In this document: positions 42,841-50,279 of the stretch, in pieces
Layout of the letters: every line of letters starts with the position of its first letter
Numbering within the stretch: the first letter of the stretch is position 1
NCBI RefSeq assembly: GCF_014229245.1
Contig: NZ_JAARZJ010000008.1
Coordinates: forward strand, 1 to 64,000
Source: Listeria farberi
GTDB lineage: Bacteria > Bacillota > Bacilli > Lactobacillales > Listeriaceae
DNA length: 64,000 nt
Direction of reading: 5' to 3'
Notes under the pieces: model-generated
Databases searched by the model: none
Told to the model about the DNA's origin: nothing
Seen by the model: only the letters and a program-made list of their open reading frames with translations
Translations under genes and position numbers: made by a program

Positions 42841-43779
42841 ATGAAGAAGTTATTAAGCGGTTTAATTATTGTTTTAATGGTTAGCCTACTTGGTCACTCC
42901 TTTAACGCCGAAGCAGCAACGTATGAAAAAATCATTTACGACAAAGCAGTTAATCTAAAAGGGGTAGTAAATCAGTCAAAGCGAAATGATGGTATTAATA
43001 GCAAAATGTACAAAACGAGTAGCAGTGTTAAGTATCTCGGTTCAGCTAAGAAATACGACAAGAAGACATTGATTATTACTCGCGAAGGAAAAACAGCTAG
43101 AGCAAAATGGTATTATTGCAAGCTAGGAAATACTACAATCGGCTGGATTGACTCACGTGCTTTTACAAATATCGGCAAACCGACGATTGCTGATACCGTT
43201 CCAGCCCTTTGGAACAGCAAAAAAGCAATCATCACCACTAAACCAAAAAGTACTACCGCAACAACCTACTTTTTCCAAAAAAATAGTGCGGGAAATTGGT
43301 ATGAAGTTCGTCATTTTACTAGTCATATTGGTAAATGGGGATTTGACCCAAAATTCTCTGAAAAAAGTTCTGGGACTCCAGTTGGCGTTTACCGAACAGG
43401 CATAGTTTTTGGACAAAAAGGGAACCCTGGTACGAAGCTGACATTCAGAGCGATTACTAATAGAAGTTATTGGATTTCTAATTCTAATGACAAAGCCTAT
43501 AACACTTGGCAAGAACGCAATTCCTCTAGTTCTGCAGATGAAAAAATGAAGATTCCGCAGTACAAATATGGAATGGAAGTGAAATACAACGCTAAACGTG
43601 TAAAAGGTAAGGGATCGGCTGTGTTTTACCATGTTGATTCACCTAAATACAATTACACATTAGGTTGCGTCGCTCAAAGTGAAGCGAATACAAAAGAAGT
43701 GCTAAAATTCGCGGATAAAAATACACTTATTGTGCTAGGCGAAGAAAGCCGCATAAAGACATTTTACGGTGTAAACTAA
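42841..43779 (+). CDS. Secreted protein with GW-like module and L,D-transpeptidase-like domain
   Basis: 312 residues. Signal peptide 1-26 (cleavage after AEA). Residues about 30-110 form one GW/SH3-type module, ending ARAKWYYCKLGNTTIGWIDSRAF, likely a cell-wall binder. Residues about 130-312 match a YkuD-type domain of the GSA(I/V)F-H-V...GCVA subgroup: His264 in GSAVFYHVDSP and Cys276 in YTLGCVAQSE would be the catalytic pair. The motif lacks the standard SHGC. It may cross-link peptidoglycan or attach the neighbouring surface layer; this is inference. No terminator separates it from the LPXTG gene. Confidence 0.78.
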   Translation: MKKLLSGLIIVLMVSLLGHSFNAEAATYEKIIYDKAVNLKGVVNQSKRNDGINSKMYKTSSSVKYLGSAKKYDKKTLIITREGKTARAKWYYCKLGNTTIGWIDSRAFTNIGKPTIADTVPALWNSKKAIITTKPKSTTATTYFFQKNSAGNWYEVRHFTSHIGKWGFDPKFSEKSSGTPVGVYRTGIVFGQKGNPGTKLTFRAITNRSYWISNSNDKAYNTWQERNSSSSADEKMKIPQYKYGMEVKYNAKRVKGKGSAVFYHVDSPKYNYTLGCVAQSEANTKEVLKFADKNTLIVLGEESRIKTFYGVN

Positions 43780-43805
43780 GCTAGAGAATTTCTCTAGCTT
43801 TTTTG
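43778..43805 (+). terminator. Terminator of the surface-protein unit
   Basis: AAGCTAGAGA (43778-43787) pairs with TCTCTAGCTT (43791-43800) with a 3-nt loop and T6. It includes the stop codon of the upstream gene. Confidence 0.88.
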
Positions 43806-43893
43806 TTTGACGAAAAAAAGCTAAGTAGCCCAGCCCCAAAATTTCTTCTATTTGACGTATAATAAAAAGAAACGAAAACGCGGGGTGAATTGT

Positions 43894-45408
43894 TTGACGA
43901 GCAAACCATACATAATGGGCGTAGACATTGGAACTTCAAGCACAAAAGCAGTACTTTTTAATCAACGAGGAGAAGTGATTTTCCGGCAGGCGACGCATTA
44001 CGAATTAATAACTGATGAAACTGGAAAAGCAGAAGAGAATCCCGCAGAAATTTTTGGCGCCGTTCTGACTTCCATTCAAGCTGTCATGAAAAACGTTAAT
44101 AAAGAGGAGTTAGCTGGAATTTCGTTTAGTTCCGCGATGCATAGTTTGATTATGGTTGGAAGTAATGGAGAGCTTTTGACTGAATGTATCACTTGGGCGG
44201 ACGGACGAAGCAGTGAGACGCTCGAAAAAGTAAAACGGGATAATTACTTATTCCAATTGTATGAAGCCACAGGGACGCCGATACACCCTATGAGCCCCTT
44301 TGCCAAAATTTGTTGGTTGAAGGAAGAAGAGCCTACACTATTTAAACGCGCAGAAAAATTTGTTGATATTAAAGCTTATATTTTGTATCGCTTGTTTGGT
44401 GTTTGGGTGATGGATGAATCGTTAGCATCGGGTACTGGACTATATAATATTACGGAGCACGACTGGGAATTTGAAGCAATGGAAATTGTAAAATTAACTC
44501 CTGATTTCTTACCGAAAGTTGTGCCAGAAACTTATCAATTAACAGGAGTAGGAAGAGAATACGCTGAATTAATGGGCATTCCAGAAAATTTGCCCTTCAT
44601 TGTAGGTGGTAGTGACGGCGCGCTTGCTAATATTGGTATTCAAGCGACTGGCCAAAATGACGTTACGATTACGGTAGGGACAAGTGGGGCAGTGCGTAAA
44701 CTTACCGACCAATTCCAAATAGATTCACGCGGCCGGACGTTTTGTTATGGAGCTGGTGATGGATACTTTATCGCAGGGGGCGCAGTGAATAATGGTGGAA
44801 AAGTAGTTGAATGGGGTTTGCAACAATTTGGCTCTGAAGCTGAAATTAGCAGGCGTGATTTCGCAAGCTTTATTGCAAAAATAGAGGAAGTCCCTCCAGG
44901 TGCTGCGGGTCTTCTATTCCAGCCATACTTATTAGGCGAGCGTGCCCCTTTTTGGACTAATGATATTCGTGGGGGGTTTGTTGGATTAACGATTAATCAT
45001 ACAAAAGCACATTTTATTCGAGCAATTTTGGAAGGTGTCGCTTTTAATCTCGCGGAAGTTTATGAGGCGGTTTCGGCTCCAGATGATATTATTTATGTTA
45101 CAGGCGGGATATCAGCCCATGATGCTTGGTGTAAGCTTCTGGCAGATATTTTGAACCGAGAAATACGTGTTCCTCATACGATAGAAGGTTCGAGCTTAGG
45201 AGCAGCGATTATTGGTATGCGATCACTAGGGATTTTGAAGGATCTAAATCTAAAACATACACTACCAATTAAAGCGGTATATCATCCAAGTGAAGACGTC
45301 CTGAAGTACACTGAACTACGTCTGATTTTCAAACAAGTTACCACTCAGTTAATGTCTAGCTACAGCCAATTAAATAGTTGGCAAAAGAAGTTTGATATTA
45401 ACAGCTAA
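43894..45408 (+). CDS. gntK: FGGY-family carbohydrate kinase, gluconate kinase type
   Basis: 504 residues from a TTG at 43894 with GGGGTG upstream; readings open to 43852 have no ribosome site. IMGVDIGTSSTKAVLFNQ is the N-terminal phosphate-binding motif of FGGY kinases, and VTGGISAHDAWCKLLADIL is the second signature. It resembles gluconokinases of Gram-positive bacteria (gluconate to 6-phosphogluconate), but xylulose or other kinases share the fold. No permease lies adjacent. Confidence 0.8.
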   Translation: MTSKPYIMGVDIGTSSTKAVLFNQRGEVIFRQATHYELITDETGKAEENPAEIFGAVLTSIQAVMKNVNKEELAGISFSSAMHSLIMVGSNGELLTECITWADGRSSETLEKVKRDNYLFQLYEATGTPIHPMSPFAKICWLKEEEPTLFKRAEKFVDIKAYILYRLFGVWVMDESLASGTGLYNITEHDWEFEAMEIVKLTPDFLPKVVPETYQLTGVGREYAELMGIPENLPFIVGGSDGALANIGIQATGQNDVTITVGTSGAVRKLTDQFQIDSRGRTFCYGAGDGYFIAGGAVNNGGKVVEWGLQQFGSEAEISRRDFASFIAKIEEVPPGAAGLLFQPYLLGERAPFWTNDIRGGFVGLTINHTKAHFIRAILEGVAFNLAEVYEAVSAPDDIIYVTGGISAHDAWCKLLADILNREIRVPHTIEGSSLGAAIIGMRSLGILKDLNLKHTLPIKAVYHPSEDVLKYTELRLIFKQVTTQLMSSYSQLNSWQKKFDINS

Positions 45409-45465
45409 AATTTCCATTTCATGATATAATCACTAAAAGAAAAGTGATAACGAGGGGGAGAAACG

Positions 45466-45561
45466 ATGAATAAAAAAATAGTATGGATAGCTTTAACATT
45501 AGTAGGTATTTGTGTAGTGGGTACAATTATCGCAGCAATCATGAGTGTTTACTTACGTTAA
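45466..45561 (+). CDS. Small single-span membrane protein, 31 residues
   Basis: ATG at 45466 with GAGGGGGAG 7 nt upstream and a TATAAT near 45424. The product, MNKKIVWIALTLVGICVVG followed by TIIAAIMSVYLR, is one hydrophobic helix with a basic N-terminus, so it should sit in the membrane with N-terminus inside. It lies between the kinase and the SRP RNA promoter. No family recognised. It is short enough to be missed by gene callers; the ribosome site and clean membrane helix make it credible. Confidence 0.65.
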   Translation: MNKKIVWIALTLVGICVVGTIIAAIMSVYLR

Positions 45562-45582
45562 AAAAATTTCCCTGTTTTCTAC

Positions 45583-45611
45583 TTGCACTTTTTACACTAA
45601 AAAGGTACACT
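45583..45611 (+). promoter_or_regulatory. Promoter of the SRP RNA precursor
   Basis: TTGCAC (45583-45588), 17 bp, TACACT (45606-45611). It is about 60 bp before the mature 5' end, which fits a precursor trimmed by RNase III as in Bacillus. Confidence 0.6.
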
Positions 45612-45681
45612 AGTAATTGAGCTCTTTTCAGAGTTTGCGCTAAATAATTTTTTATTTGGCACTTAATTATTGGTAGCAAAT

Positions 45682-45955
45682 TTGTCGTGCTAGACGGGGA
45701 GGTAGCGGCGCCCTGTAACCCGCAATCCGCTCTAGCGGGGTTGAATTCCTCATTTGAGGCATCGTAATTGTTTGGTCTGCCCTTGACAAGTGGTGTTGAA
45801 GGTTGGGTCTTGCGCAATGGGAACCTGTGAACCATGTCAGGTCCGGAAGGAAGCAGCATTAATCAGTGCTTCTCATGTGCCGCGAGGTTGCCTGGCTCGA
45901 GCTAACTATCAAGGTAACGCAGGTGATTGCATGTCGATGTGAGGTGCGCGACACT
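45682..45955 (+). ncRNA. ffs: Signal recognition particle RNA, large Bacillus type (scRNA)
   Basis: The domain IV core GTCAGGTCCGGAAGGAAGCAGC lies at about 45838-45858; the surrounding helix arms run from GGGTCTTGCGCAATGGGAACC to the 3' GAGGTTGCCTGG. The 5' end TTGTCGTGC (45682-45690) can pair with GCGCGACA near 45946-45953, closing a molecule of about 274 nt, the size of the Bacillus form with an Alu domain. It assembles with Ffh to target membrane and secreted proteins. Ends are estimates from pairing. Confidence 0.93.
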
Positions 45956-45970
45956 AATTTTAAATATATT

Positions 45971-46007
45971 AAGGACTATTTTGCTTATCGCGAAGTAGTC
46001 TTTTTTC
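45971..46007 (+). terminator. Terminator of the SRP RNA gene
   Basis: GACTATTTTGC (45974-45984) pairs with GCGAAGTAGTC (45990-46000) with wobble and mismatch, followed by T6. Confidence 0.75.
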
Positions 46008-46105
46008 TACAAATTAGCTGCTAAACTTATAAAAGTAATGTATAATCCTTCATAAACTGGTACAATATAACTTAACAAAGCAATTCATGACAAAGGATGA
46101 AAATA

Positions 46106-46747
46106 ATGCAACAACTAAAAACTAAAAAGAAATGGCTACCCGCTTTAATCGTCGCAGTTTTCGTAGGAATTATCGTAATCTTAGCAATTATGTTTGGCTT
46201 TTTCCAACGCCAAGAAGTGTTTGACAAGTATGAAGTAGCTTACGAAATAGATGGTAAACTATATGAAGTTTTTCCGATTAGTGCCACAGATATTGGTGTA
46301 GATAAAAAATCTAAAGATAAAAACCTCTATTTTCGTGTGAACAGTTATTATAATATTGATTACTTATTCCGACTAGCTTATAAACAATATGAAATTAACG
46401 AACCATCTACCAATAAATATTATTCGGGTCTAATTGATTATAGCGTCGCAGATAATGCCTACGTTACCCAAAAAGACGTCTATATAACAAATAATGAATC
46501 CTATGCAACGTATGATTTTTTTGATAAAAACGGCAAGAAAATCTATTCCTATAATCCTGAAGAAACCTCAAACGATGATTATATCGTCCGGATTAAACCT
46601 ACCATTTTACAAGGTTACGAAAAAAGCGACATCGGTAGTTATGATGATTACTTAGATATTACAAGCTTGTTTAAAGACAAACTTGGTATGAATGTAAAAG
46701 TTCGAATTGATGAGGATAAAGAAATGGTCATCTTTTCTATTAACTAA
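46106..46747 (+). CDS. Membrane-anchored protein of unknown function
   Basis: 213 residues from the ATG at 46106 (AAAGG upstream; an ATG at 46097 touches that site). A basic start KTKKKW is followed by one membrane span (LPALIVAVFVGIIVILAIMFGFF, residues about 12-34), then an extracellular domain rich in Tyr, Asp and Lys, predicted beta-rich. No lipobox or LPXTG. No family recognised. Flanked by terminators, so monocistronic. Confidence 0.7.
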   Translation: MQQLKTKKKWLPALIVAVFVGIIVILAIMFGFFQRQEVFDKYEVAYEIDGKLYEVFPISATDIGVDKKSKDKNLYFRVNSYYNIDYLFRLAYKQYEINEPSTNKYYSGLIDYSVADNAYVTQKDVYITNNESYATYDFFDKNGKKIYSYNPEETSNDDYIVRIKPTILQGYEKSDIGSYDDYLDITSLFKDKLGMNVKVRIDEDKEMVIFSIN

Positions 46748-46749
46748 AA

Positions 46750-46780
46750 AAAGAGCCCCGGTAGCGGGGCTCTTTTTTTG
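46750..46780 (+). terminator. Strong terminator
   Basis: AGAGCCCCG (46752-46760) pairs with CGGGGCTCT (46765-46773), 4-nt loop, T-run. It may also serve the converging small gene. Confidence 0.9.
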
Positions 46781-46791
46781 TTTGAAATAAG

Positions 46792-46947
46792 TTAATCCTC
46801 GTCTGTTTTATGTTCGGCTGACTTGTTGTTTTGTTCTTCCACAGAATTTGGTTCTTTTATATCATCTGGAAATACAATCGAAAAATGCTCTTTTTTCACA
46901 ACTTTACTATTTTTCGATTCTTCCGGCATATCTCGTTTTACTGCCAT
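46792..46947 (-). CDS. Small acidic hydrophilic protein, 51 residues
   Basis: ATG at 46945-46947 on the minus strand with GAGGTG 8 nt upstream, and a TATAAT-type -10 near 46990. The product begins MAVKRDMPEESKNSKVVKKE, continues HFSIVFPDDIKEPNSVEEQ, and ends with a charged tail (SAEHKTDED). No membrane or signal segment; probably flexible. Unknown family. The ribosome site and codon pattern support it as a real gene. Confidence 0.65.
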   Translation of the reverse strand: MAVKRDMPEESKNSKVVKKEHFSIVFPDDIKEPNSVEEQNNKSAEHKTDED

Positions 46948-47024
46948 ATTTATCACCTCGAATTGTTGGTATTACTTAGCTTATGCTCATTATAACACAG
47001 AATGAAAAAACTAGAAATTAAGTG

Positions 47025-47060
47025 AAACTGTGTAATGTTAACGCTTACTTACACAGTTTT
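47025..47060. promoter_or_regulatory. Hairpin with cre (CcpA) site in its loop, upstream of the PTS operon
   Basis: AAACTGTGTAA (47025-47035) and TTACACAGTTT (47049-47059) are perfect complements. The 13 nt between them contain TGTTAACGCTTACT (47036-47049), which matches the cre pattern at 14 of 15 positions when read with flanking bases. CcpA here could repress the PTS operon downstream. Confidence 0.55.
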
Positions 47061-47143
47061 TTAGGTATGTGTGTAAAGTGATTTATTGGTATAAATGATA
47101 ACGTTTGTAAGTGATAATCGTATATTTTCTTACTATTATATAC

Positions 47144-47160
47144 TTGGCACGGAAATTGCA
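47144..47160 (+). promoter_or_regulatory. Sigma-54 promoter of the PTS operon
   Basis: TTGGCACGGAAATTGCA has the -24 GG (47146-47147) and -12 GC (47158-47159) with the required 10-bp spacing and a full match to TGGCAC-N5-TTGC. It should be read by RpoN (SigL) RNA polymerase with a LevR/ManR-type activator encoded elsewhere. Confidence 0.88.
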
Positions 47161-47253
47161 ATAGATTAAAGTGAATCTAAATGTAAGCCTTATCATGAAG
47201 CGGAGAGGAGGACTCCCAAAATTTCACGAGGTCATGCAAAGATTCCATCTGAT

Positions 47254-47283
47254 TTGTTTTAGCAGTAGGGATTGCTAAAACAA
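47254..47283 (+). other. Leader hairpin in the PTS mRNA
   Basis: TTGTTTTAGCA (47254-47264) and TGCTAAAACAA (47273-47283) form an 11-bp perfect stem with 8-nt loop in the leader of about 215 nt. No T-run follows, so it is not a standard terminator. Confidence 0.55.
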
Positions 47284-47388
47284 CGTAAACAGATATAGTT
47301 GATAAACCTAAAGGGGAAGATACATAGAAATTATATTTTGTTTAAAGAGATGAGCAGTAAATAAAAAAGGTTAATGGGAGGATAAAAT

Positions 47389-48753
47389 ATGAATGGTTTG
47401 ACAGCATTTTTAGAGAAATATTTTGTACCAGTAGCTGCTAAAATTGGTTCGCAAAAACATTTAGTGGCGCTACGTGATGCTTTTATTTCTACAATGCCAA
47501 TTACAATGGCTGGGTCAATTGCAGTACTTTTAAATGCGTTTTTTAGGGATTTTCCAACTGACTGGGGATGGACAGGATTTGTGGAAGCAATGCAACCACT
47601 TATCGAGATTAATGGATATGTATACAATGGGACGTTAGCAATTGTTTCAATTATTTTTGCATTTTCACTAGGTTATAATTTATCAAAAGCGTATGAAGTA
47701 GATCGATTAGCTGGGGGGCTAGTTTCTCTTGCTGCTTTTGTTATGAACTTAACTGTTACTGTAAGCTTAGACGCAGTAAAAGCTGCTATTGCGGCTTCTA
47801 ATGCTAATTTTGATGTCAATACTTTACCAAAAGAATTTGCTGGGATTTACGGGTTCTTTAATCTTAGTCAAGTAAATGGTACCGGATTGTTTACTGCAAT
47901 GATTTTCGGTTTTATATCAACTATTATTTATGCGAAATTAATGCGCAGAAATATTATTATCAAAATGCCAGATTCTGTTCCACCGGCAGTAAGTAAAGCT
48001 TTTGCAGCGATTATCCCTGCACTAGTAGCACTTTATGTTGTTGGTATTATTGACTGGGCATTCTTCAAAATCACTAATATGGACGTTATTACTTGGATTT
48101 CCAAAACAATTCAAGAGCCGTTATTATCACTTTCGCAAGGGTACGGAGCTGTTTTACTAGTTACTTTCTTAGTACAACTACTATGGTTCTTCGGGATTCA
48201 TGGTCCAAACGTACTTGCTCCGGTTCTAGAATCACTTTGGGGTACAGCACAACTACAAAACATTAGTGCAGCACAAGAGGGCGCTAAATTACCATTCGAA
48301 TGGGTACGTGGTTCTTTCGATGCGTACGTATGGATGGGTGGATCAGGCGGTACACTTGTACTAATTATCGCCTTACTAATGTTCTCGAAACGAGCGGATG
48401 CACGAACAGTTGCGAAATTGTCTCTTGCACCAGGTATATTTAATATTAACGAACCAATCATGTTTGGTTTACCGATCGTATTAAATACAATTTACTTAAT
48501 ACCTTTCATTATCGCACCAATGGTAATGGTAACAATCGCTTACTTTGCAACAACACTTGGCCTTGTTGGTCCAGTTAAAATTGCAGTAGTTTGGGTAATG
48601 CCGCCACTTCTGAATTCCTTCTTAGCAACTGGGGGAGATTGGATGGCGCCAGTAATTTCACTCATAAATATGGTCATCGCGTTCTTGATTTGGGTACCAT
48701 TTGTTATTACCGCAAATCGCGTTGGTGTACCAGAAGAAGAGATGAAAGCTTAG
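47389..48753 (+). CDS. PTS cellobiose/oligo-beta-glucoside EIIC permease
   Basis: 454 residues of the lactose-cellobiose (CelB) EIIC family: MNGLTAFLEKYFVPVAAKIGSQKHLVALRDAFISTMP is the standard start, GIHGPNVLAPVLESLW and APGIFNINEPIMFGLPIVLN hold the conserved substrate-site segments. About ten membrane helices. No EIIA or EIIB gene is adjacent, so it must borrow phospho-carriers from another operon or have a different role. Driven by a sigma-54 promoter and preceded by a cre site. GGGAGG precedes the ATG. Confidence 0.9.
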   Translation: MNGLTAFLEKYFVPVAAKIGSQKHLVALRDAFISTMPITMAGSIAVLLNAFFRDFPTDWGWTGFVEAMQPLIEINGYVYNGTLAIVSIIFAFSLGYNLSKAYEVDRLAGGLVSLAAFVMNLTVTVSLDAVKAAIAASNANFDVNTLPKEFAGIYGFFNLSQVNGTGLFTAMIFGFISTIIYAKLMRRNIIIKMPDSVPPAVSKAFAAIIPALVALYVVGIIDWAFFKITNMDVITWISKTIQEPLLSLSQGYGAVLLVTFLVQLLWFFGIHGPNVLAPVLESLWGTAQLQNISAAQEGAKLPFEWVRGSFDAYVWMGGSGGTLVLIIALLMFSKRADARTVAKLSLAPGIFNINEPIMFGLPIVLNTIYLIPFIIAPMVMVTIAYFATTLGLVGPVKIAVVWVMPPLLNSFLATGGDWMAPVISLINMVIAFLIWVPFVITANRVGVPEEEMKA

Positions 48754-48767
48754 GAAATAATAAGTTT

Positions 48768-48799
48768 CTGGCTAGGTGCAGCTAATTGTGCCTAGCCAG
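48768..48799 (+). other. Hairpin after the EIIC gene
   Basis: CTGGCTAGG (48768-48776) pairs with CCTAGCCAG (48791-48799). No T-run follows, so partial termination or mRNA end protection is more likely than full termination. Confidence 0.55.
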
Positions 48800-48886
48800 T
48801 ATATCATGTAGGAAATCCTGCGCTATTTTTATTCATTGCAAGAAGCGAAAGATAACGTTAAACTATAGAAAAGGAGGTTTTTTTAA

Positions 48887-49108
48887 ATGATTATTCTTAA
48901 TTGTCCAATGAAACGTGATTATATTACTGAATTACTTGAAACATACGATAAAGACGGTGTAACTTTTAAAAAAATTGCTGAACAAGGTATGAAACTTACT
49001 TTTGAAACAAATATTGAAGATGAAGAAAAAGCAGCAAAAATCGCCAAAGAAACAATAAAAGCAACTGAAATAGGCTCTGTACTCTATTTCCAAGTTAGTG
49101 TGGGTTGA
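48887..49108 (+). CDS. Small unknown protein, 73 residues
   Basis: ATG with AAGGAGG upstream. A compact alpha/beta protein (MIILNCPMKRDYITELLETYDKD, then DEEKAAKIAKETIKATEIGSVLYFQVSVG) without membrane segments. Unknown family. It follows the EIIC gene by 133 bp and precedes two more small genes, ending with a DUF3284 protein; likely one transcript. Confidence 0.7.
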   Translation: MIILNCPMKRDYITELLETYDKDGVTFKKIAEQGMKLTFETNIEDEEKAAKIAKETIKATEIGSVLYFQVSVG

Positions 49109-49110
49109 AA

Positions 49111-49293
49111 ATGAAAATTGTTAATGCACTATTTATTATTAGTATAGGTCTTATTATTATTATGTTTAGTCCTTCTTATGGAAAAGATGGGATGGCTAGT
49201 GTACCTCTTCTAGTTACAGGACTTGCGGTTGTTTTAATTGGCTGTGTTTTCATCGTGCTAAAAATCCGTAAAGATAAGAAAGAAAAGAATTAG
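49111..49293 (+). CDS. Small two-helix membrane protein, 60 residues
   Basis: ATG at 49111, 2 bp after the previous stop. Two hydrophobic segments (IVNALFIISIGLIIIMF and VPLLVTGLAVVLIGCVFIVL) and a basic tail KIRKDKKEKN. The ribosome site is weak (GTGGG), so translation is probably coupled to the gene before. Function unknown. Confidence 0.65.
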   Translation: MKIVNALFIISIGLIIIMFSPSYGKDGMASVPLLVTGLAVVLIGCVFIVLKIRKDKKEKN

Positions 49294-49310
49294 AAGGAGT
49301 CGATTGAAAA

Positions 49311-49775
49311 GTGAATGTCACACAGAAATTATATATTTCTCAAAAAGAATGCTTTGATACACTAGTTAGCTCAGCCATTTATGATGTGAAAAATGCCACT
49401 GGTAAAACGCTTCAGATGCGCAAACTAGAAGGATATAAATACCAACGAACAATGTCTAACGGTGCACTTGCTACAACAAAAATTGTTAAAGTGACTCCTA
49501 ACGAACTTTATCAATTTGAAACAAGTAGCCGAGTAAACACACATACGACGACTTATACGATAAAGTCCACAAGCGAGACAACTTGCGAAGTGACTTATAA
49601 CGAATTAATTGAAACGGAAAAAACAATGAATAAAATGAATAATATTATTGTTGGTTTTATGTTTGGATTCTTCCGGAAAAAACGTGTGAAAAACTTGCTG
49701 AAATCAATAGAGCTTTCGGTTATTAACGAGAGTAAGAAAAAGCAGGAGAAACTAGCTGCTAAAAGTGAACAATAA
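49311..49775 (+). CDS. DUF3284-family protein
   Basis: 154 residues starting at a GTG with AAGGAG 11 nt upstream. NVTQKLYISQKECFDTLVSSAIYDVKNATGK and the later TYTIKSTSETTCEVTYNELIE give the START/SRPBCC-like pattern of DUF3284, a family often coded beside lactose/cellobiose PTS genes in Firmicutes. A basic amphipathic end (GFFRKKRVKNLLKSIEL) may touch membrane. Role in PTS regulation or lipid binding is a guess. Confidence 0.72.
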   Translation: MNVTQKLYISQKECFDTLVSSAIYDVKNATGKTLQMRKLEGYKYQRTMSNGALATTKIVKVTPNELYQFETSSRVNTHTTTYTIKSTSETTCEVTYNELIETEKTMNKMNNIIVGFMFGFFRKKRVKNLLKSIELSVINESKKKQEKLAAKSEQ

Positions 49776-49781
49776 GGTTTG

Positions 49782-49816
49782 GAATCGGGCTTTTTCGGGA
49801 GTCTGGTTCTTTTTTT
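49782..49816 (+). terminator. Terminator of the EIIC operon
   Basis: GAATCGGGCT (49782-49791) pairs fully with AGTCTGGTTC (49800-49809) if G-U pairs are allowed, followed by T7. Confidence 0.75.
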
Positions 49817-49874
49817 GAGGGTTTGTCTGGACGGGGTAGTTGTTTTTTTGGGCTAGCCGGACTCAGAACGTATT

Positions 49875-50279
49875 GAAACTTCTATTAGGGATTAAATCAT
49901 CGCTTTGCTCAGATTTATATTGAAGAAGTAGATCAAAACAAAGTACATTTTGAAACTTCTATTAAGGATTAAATCATCGCTTTGCTCAGATTTATATTGA
50001 AGAAGTAGATCAAAACAAAGTACGTTTTGAAACTTCTATTAGGGATTAAATCATCGCTTTGCTCAGATTTATATTGAAGAAGTAAATCAAAATAAAGTAC
50101 GTATTGAAACTTCTATTAAGGATTAAATCATCGCTTTGCTCAGATTTATATTGAAGAAGTAGATCAAAACAAAGTACGTTTTGAAACTTCTATTAAGGAT
50201 TAAATCATCGCTTTGCTCGGATTTATATTGAAGAAGTAAATCAAAACAAACAACGTTTTGAAACTTCTTCAACAATACG
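49875..50279 (+). repeat. Five 77-bp direct tandem repeats plus a partial sixth, upstream of dnaX
   Basis: Units begin with GAAACTTCT at 49875, 49952, 50029, 50106, 50183, with a partial one at 50260: exact 77-bp period, very few changes between copies (for example GGG or AGG after TATTA, AAGTAGATC or AAGTAAATC). Seventy-seven is not a multiple of three and no ORF runs through. Each unit holds ACTTCT near its start and GAAGAAGT near position 49, which can pair within or between units. The last junction forms a perfect 10-bp stem (TTGAAGAAGT 50228-50237, ACTTCTTCAA 50263-50272). The final copy supplies the dnaX -35. Confidence 0.93.

Noticed and set aside
43153-43632. Long open frame antisense to the L,D-transpeptidase-like gene
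   Set aside because: No ribosome site, no recognisable protein features; it mirrors the codons of the real gene with its signal peptide and conserved motifs.
47195-47278. 27-codon leader ORF (MKRRGGLPKFHEV...) in the PTS leader
   Set aside because: No ribosome site before the ATG and the end runs into a hairpin; codon use is unlike the neighbours. A chance reading is more likely.
49875-50279. CRISPR array reading of the 77-bp repeats
   Set aside because: The whole 77-bp unit repeats with no variable spacers, and no cas gene is in the window. It is a plain tandem repeat.
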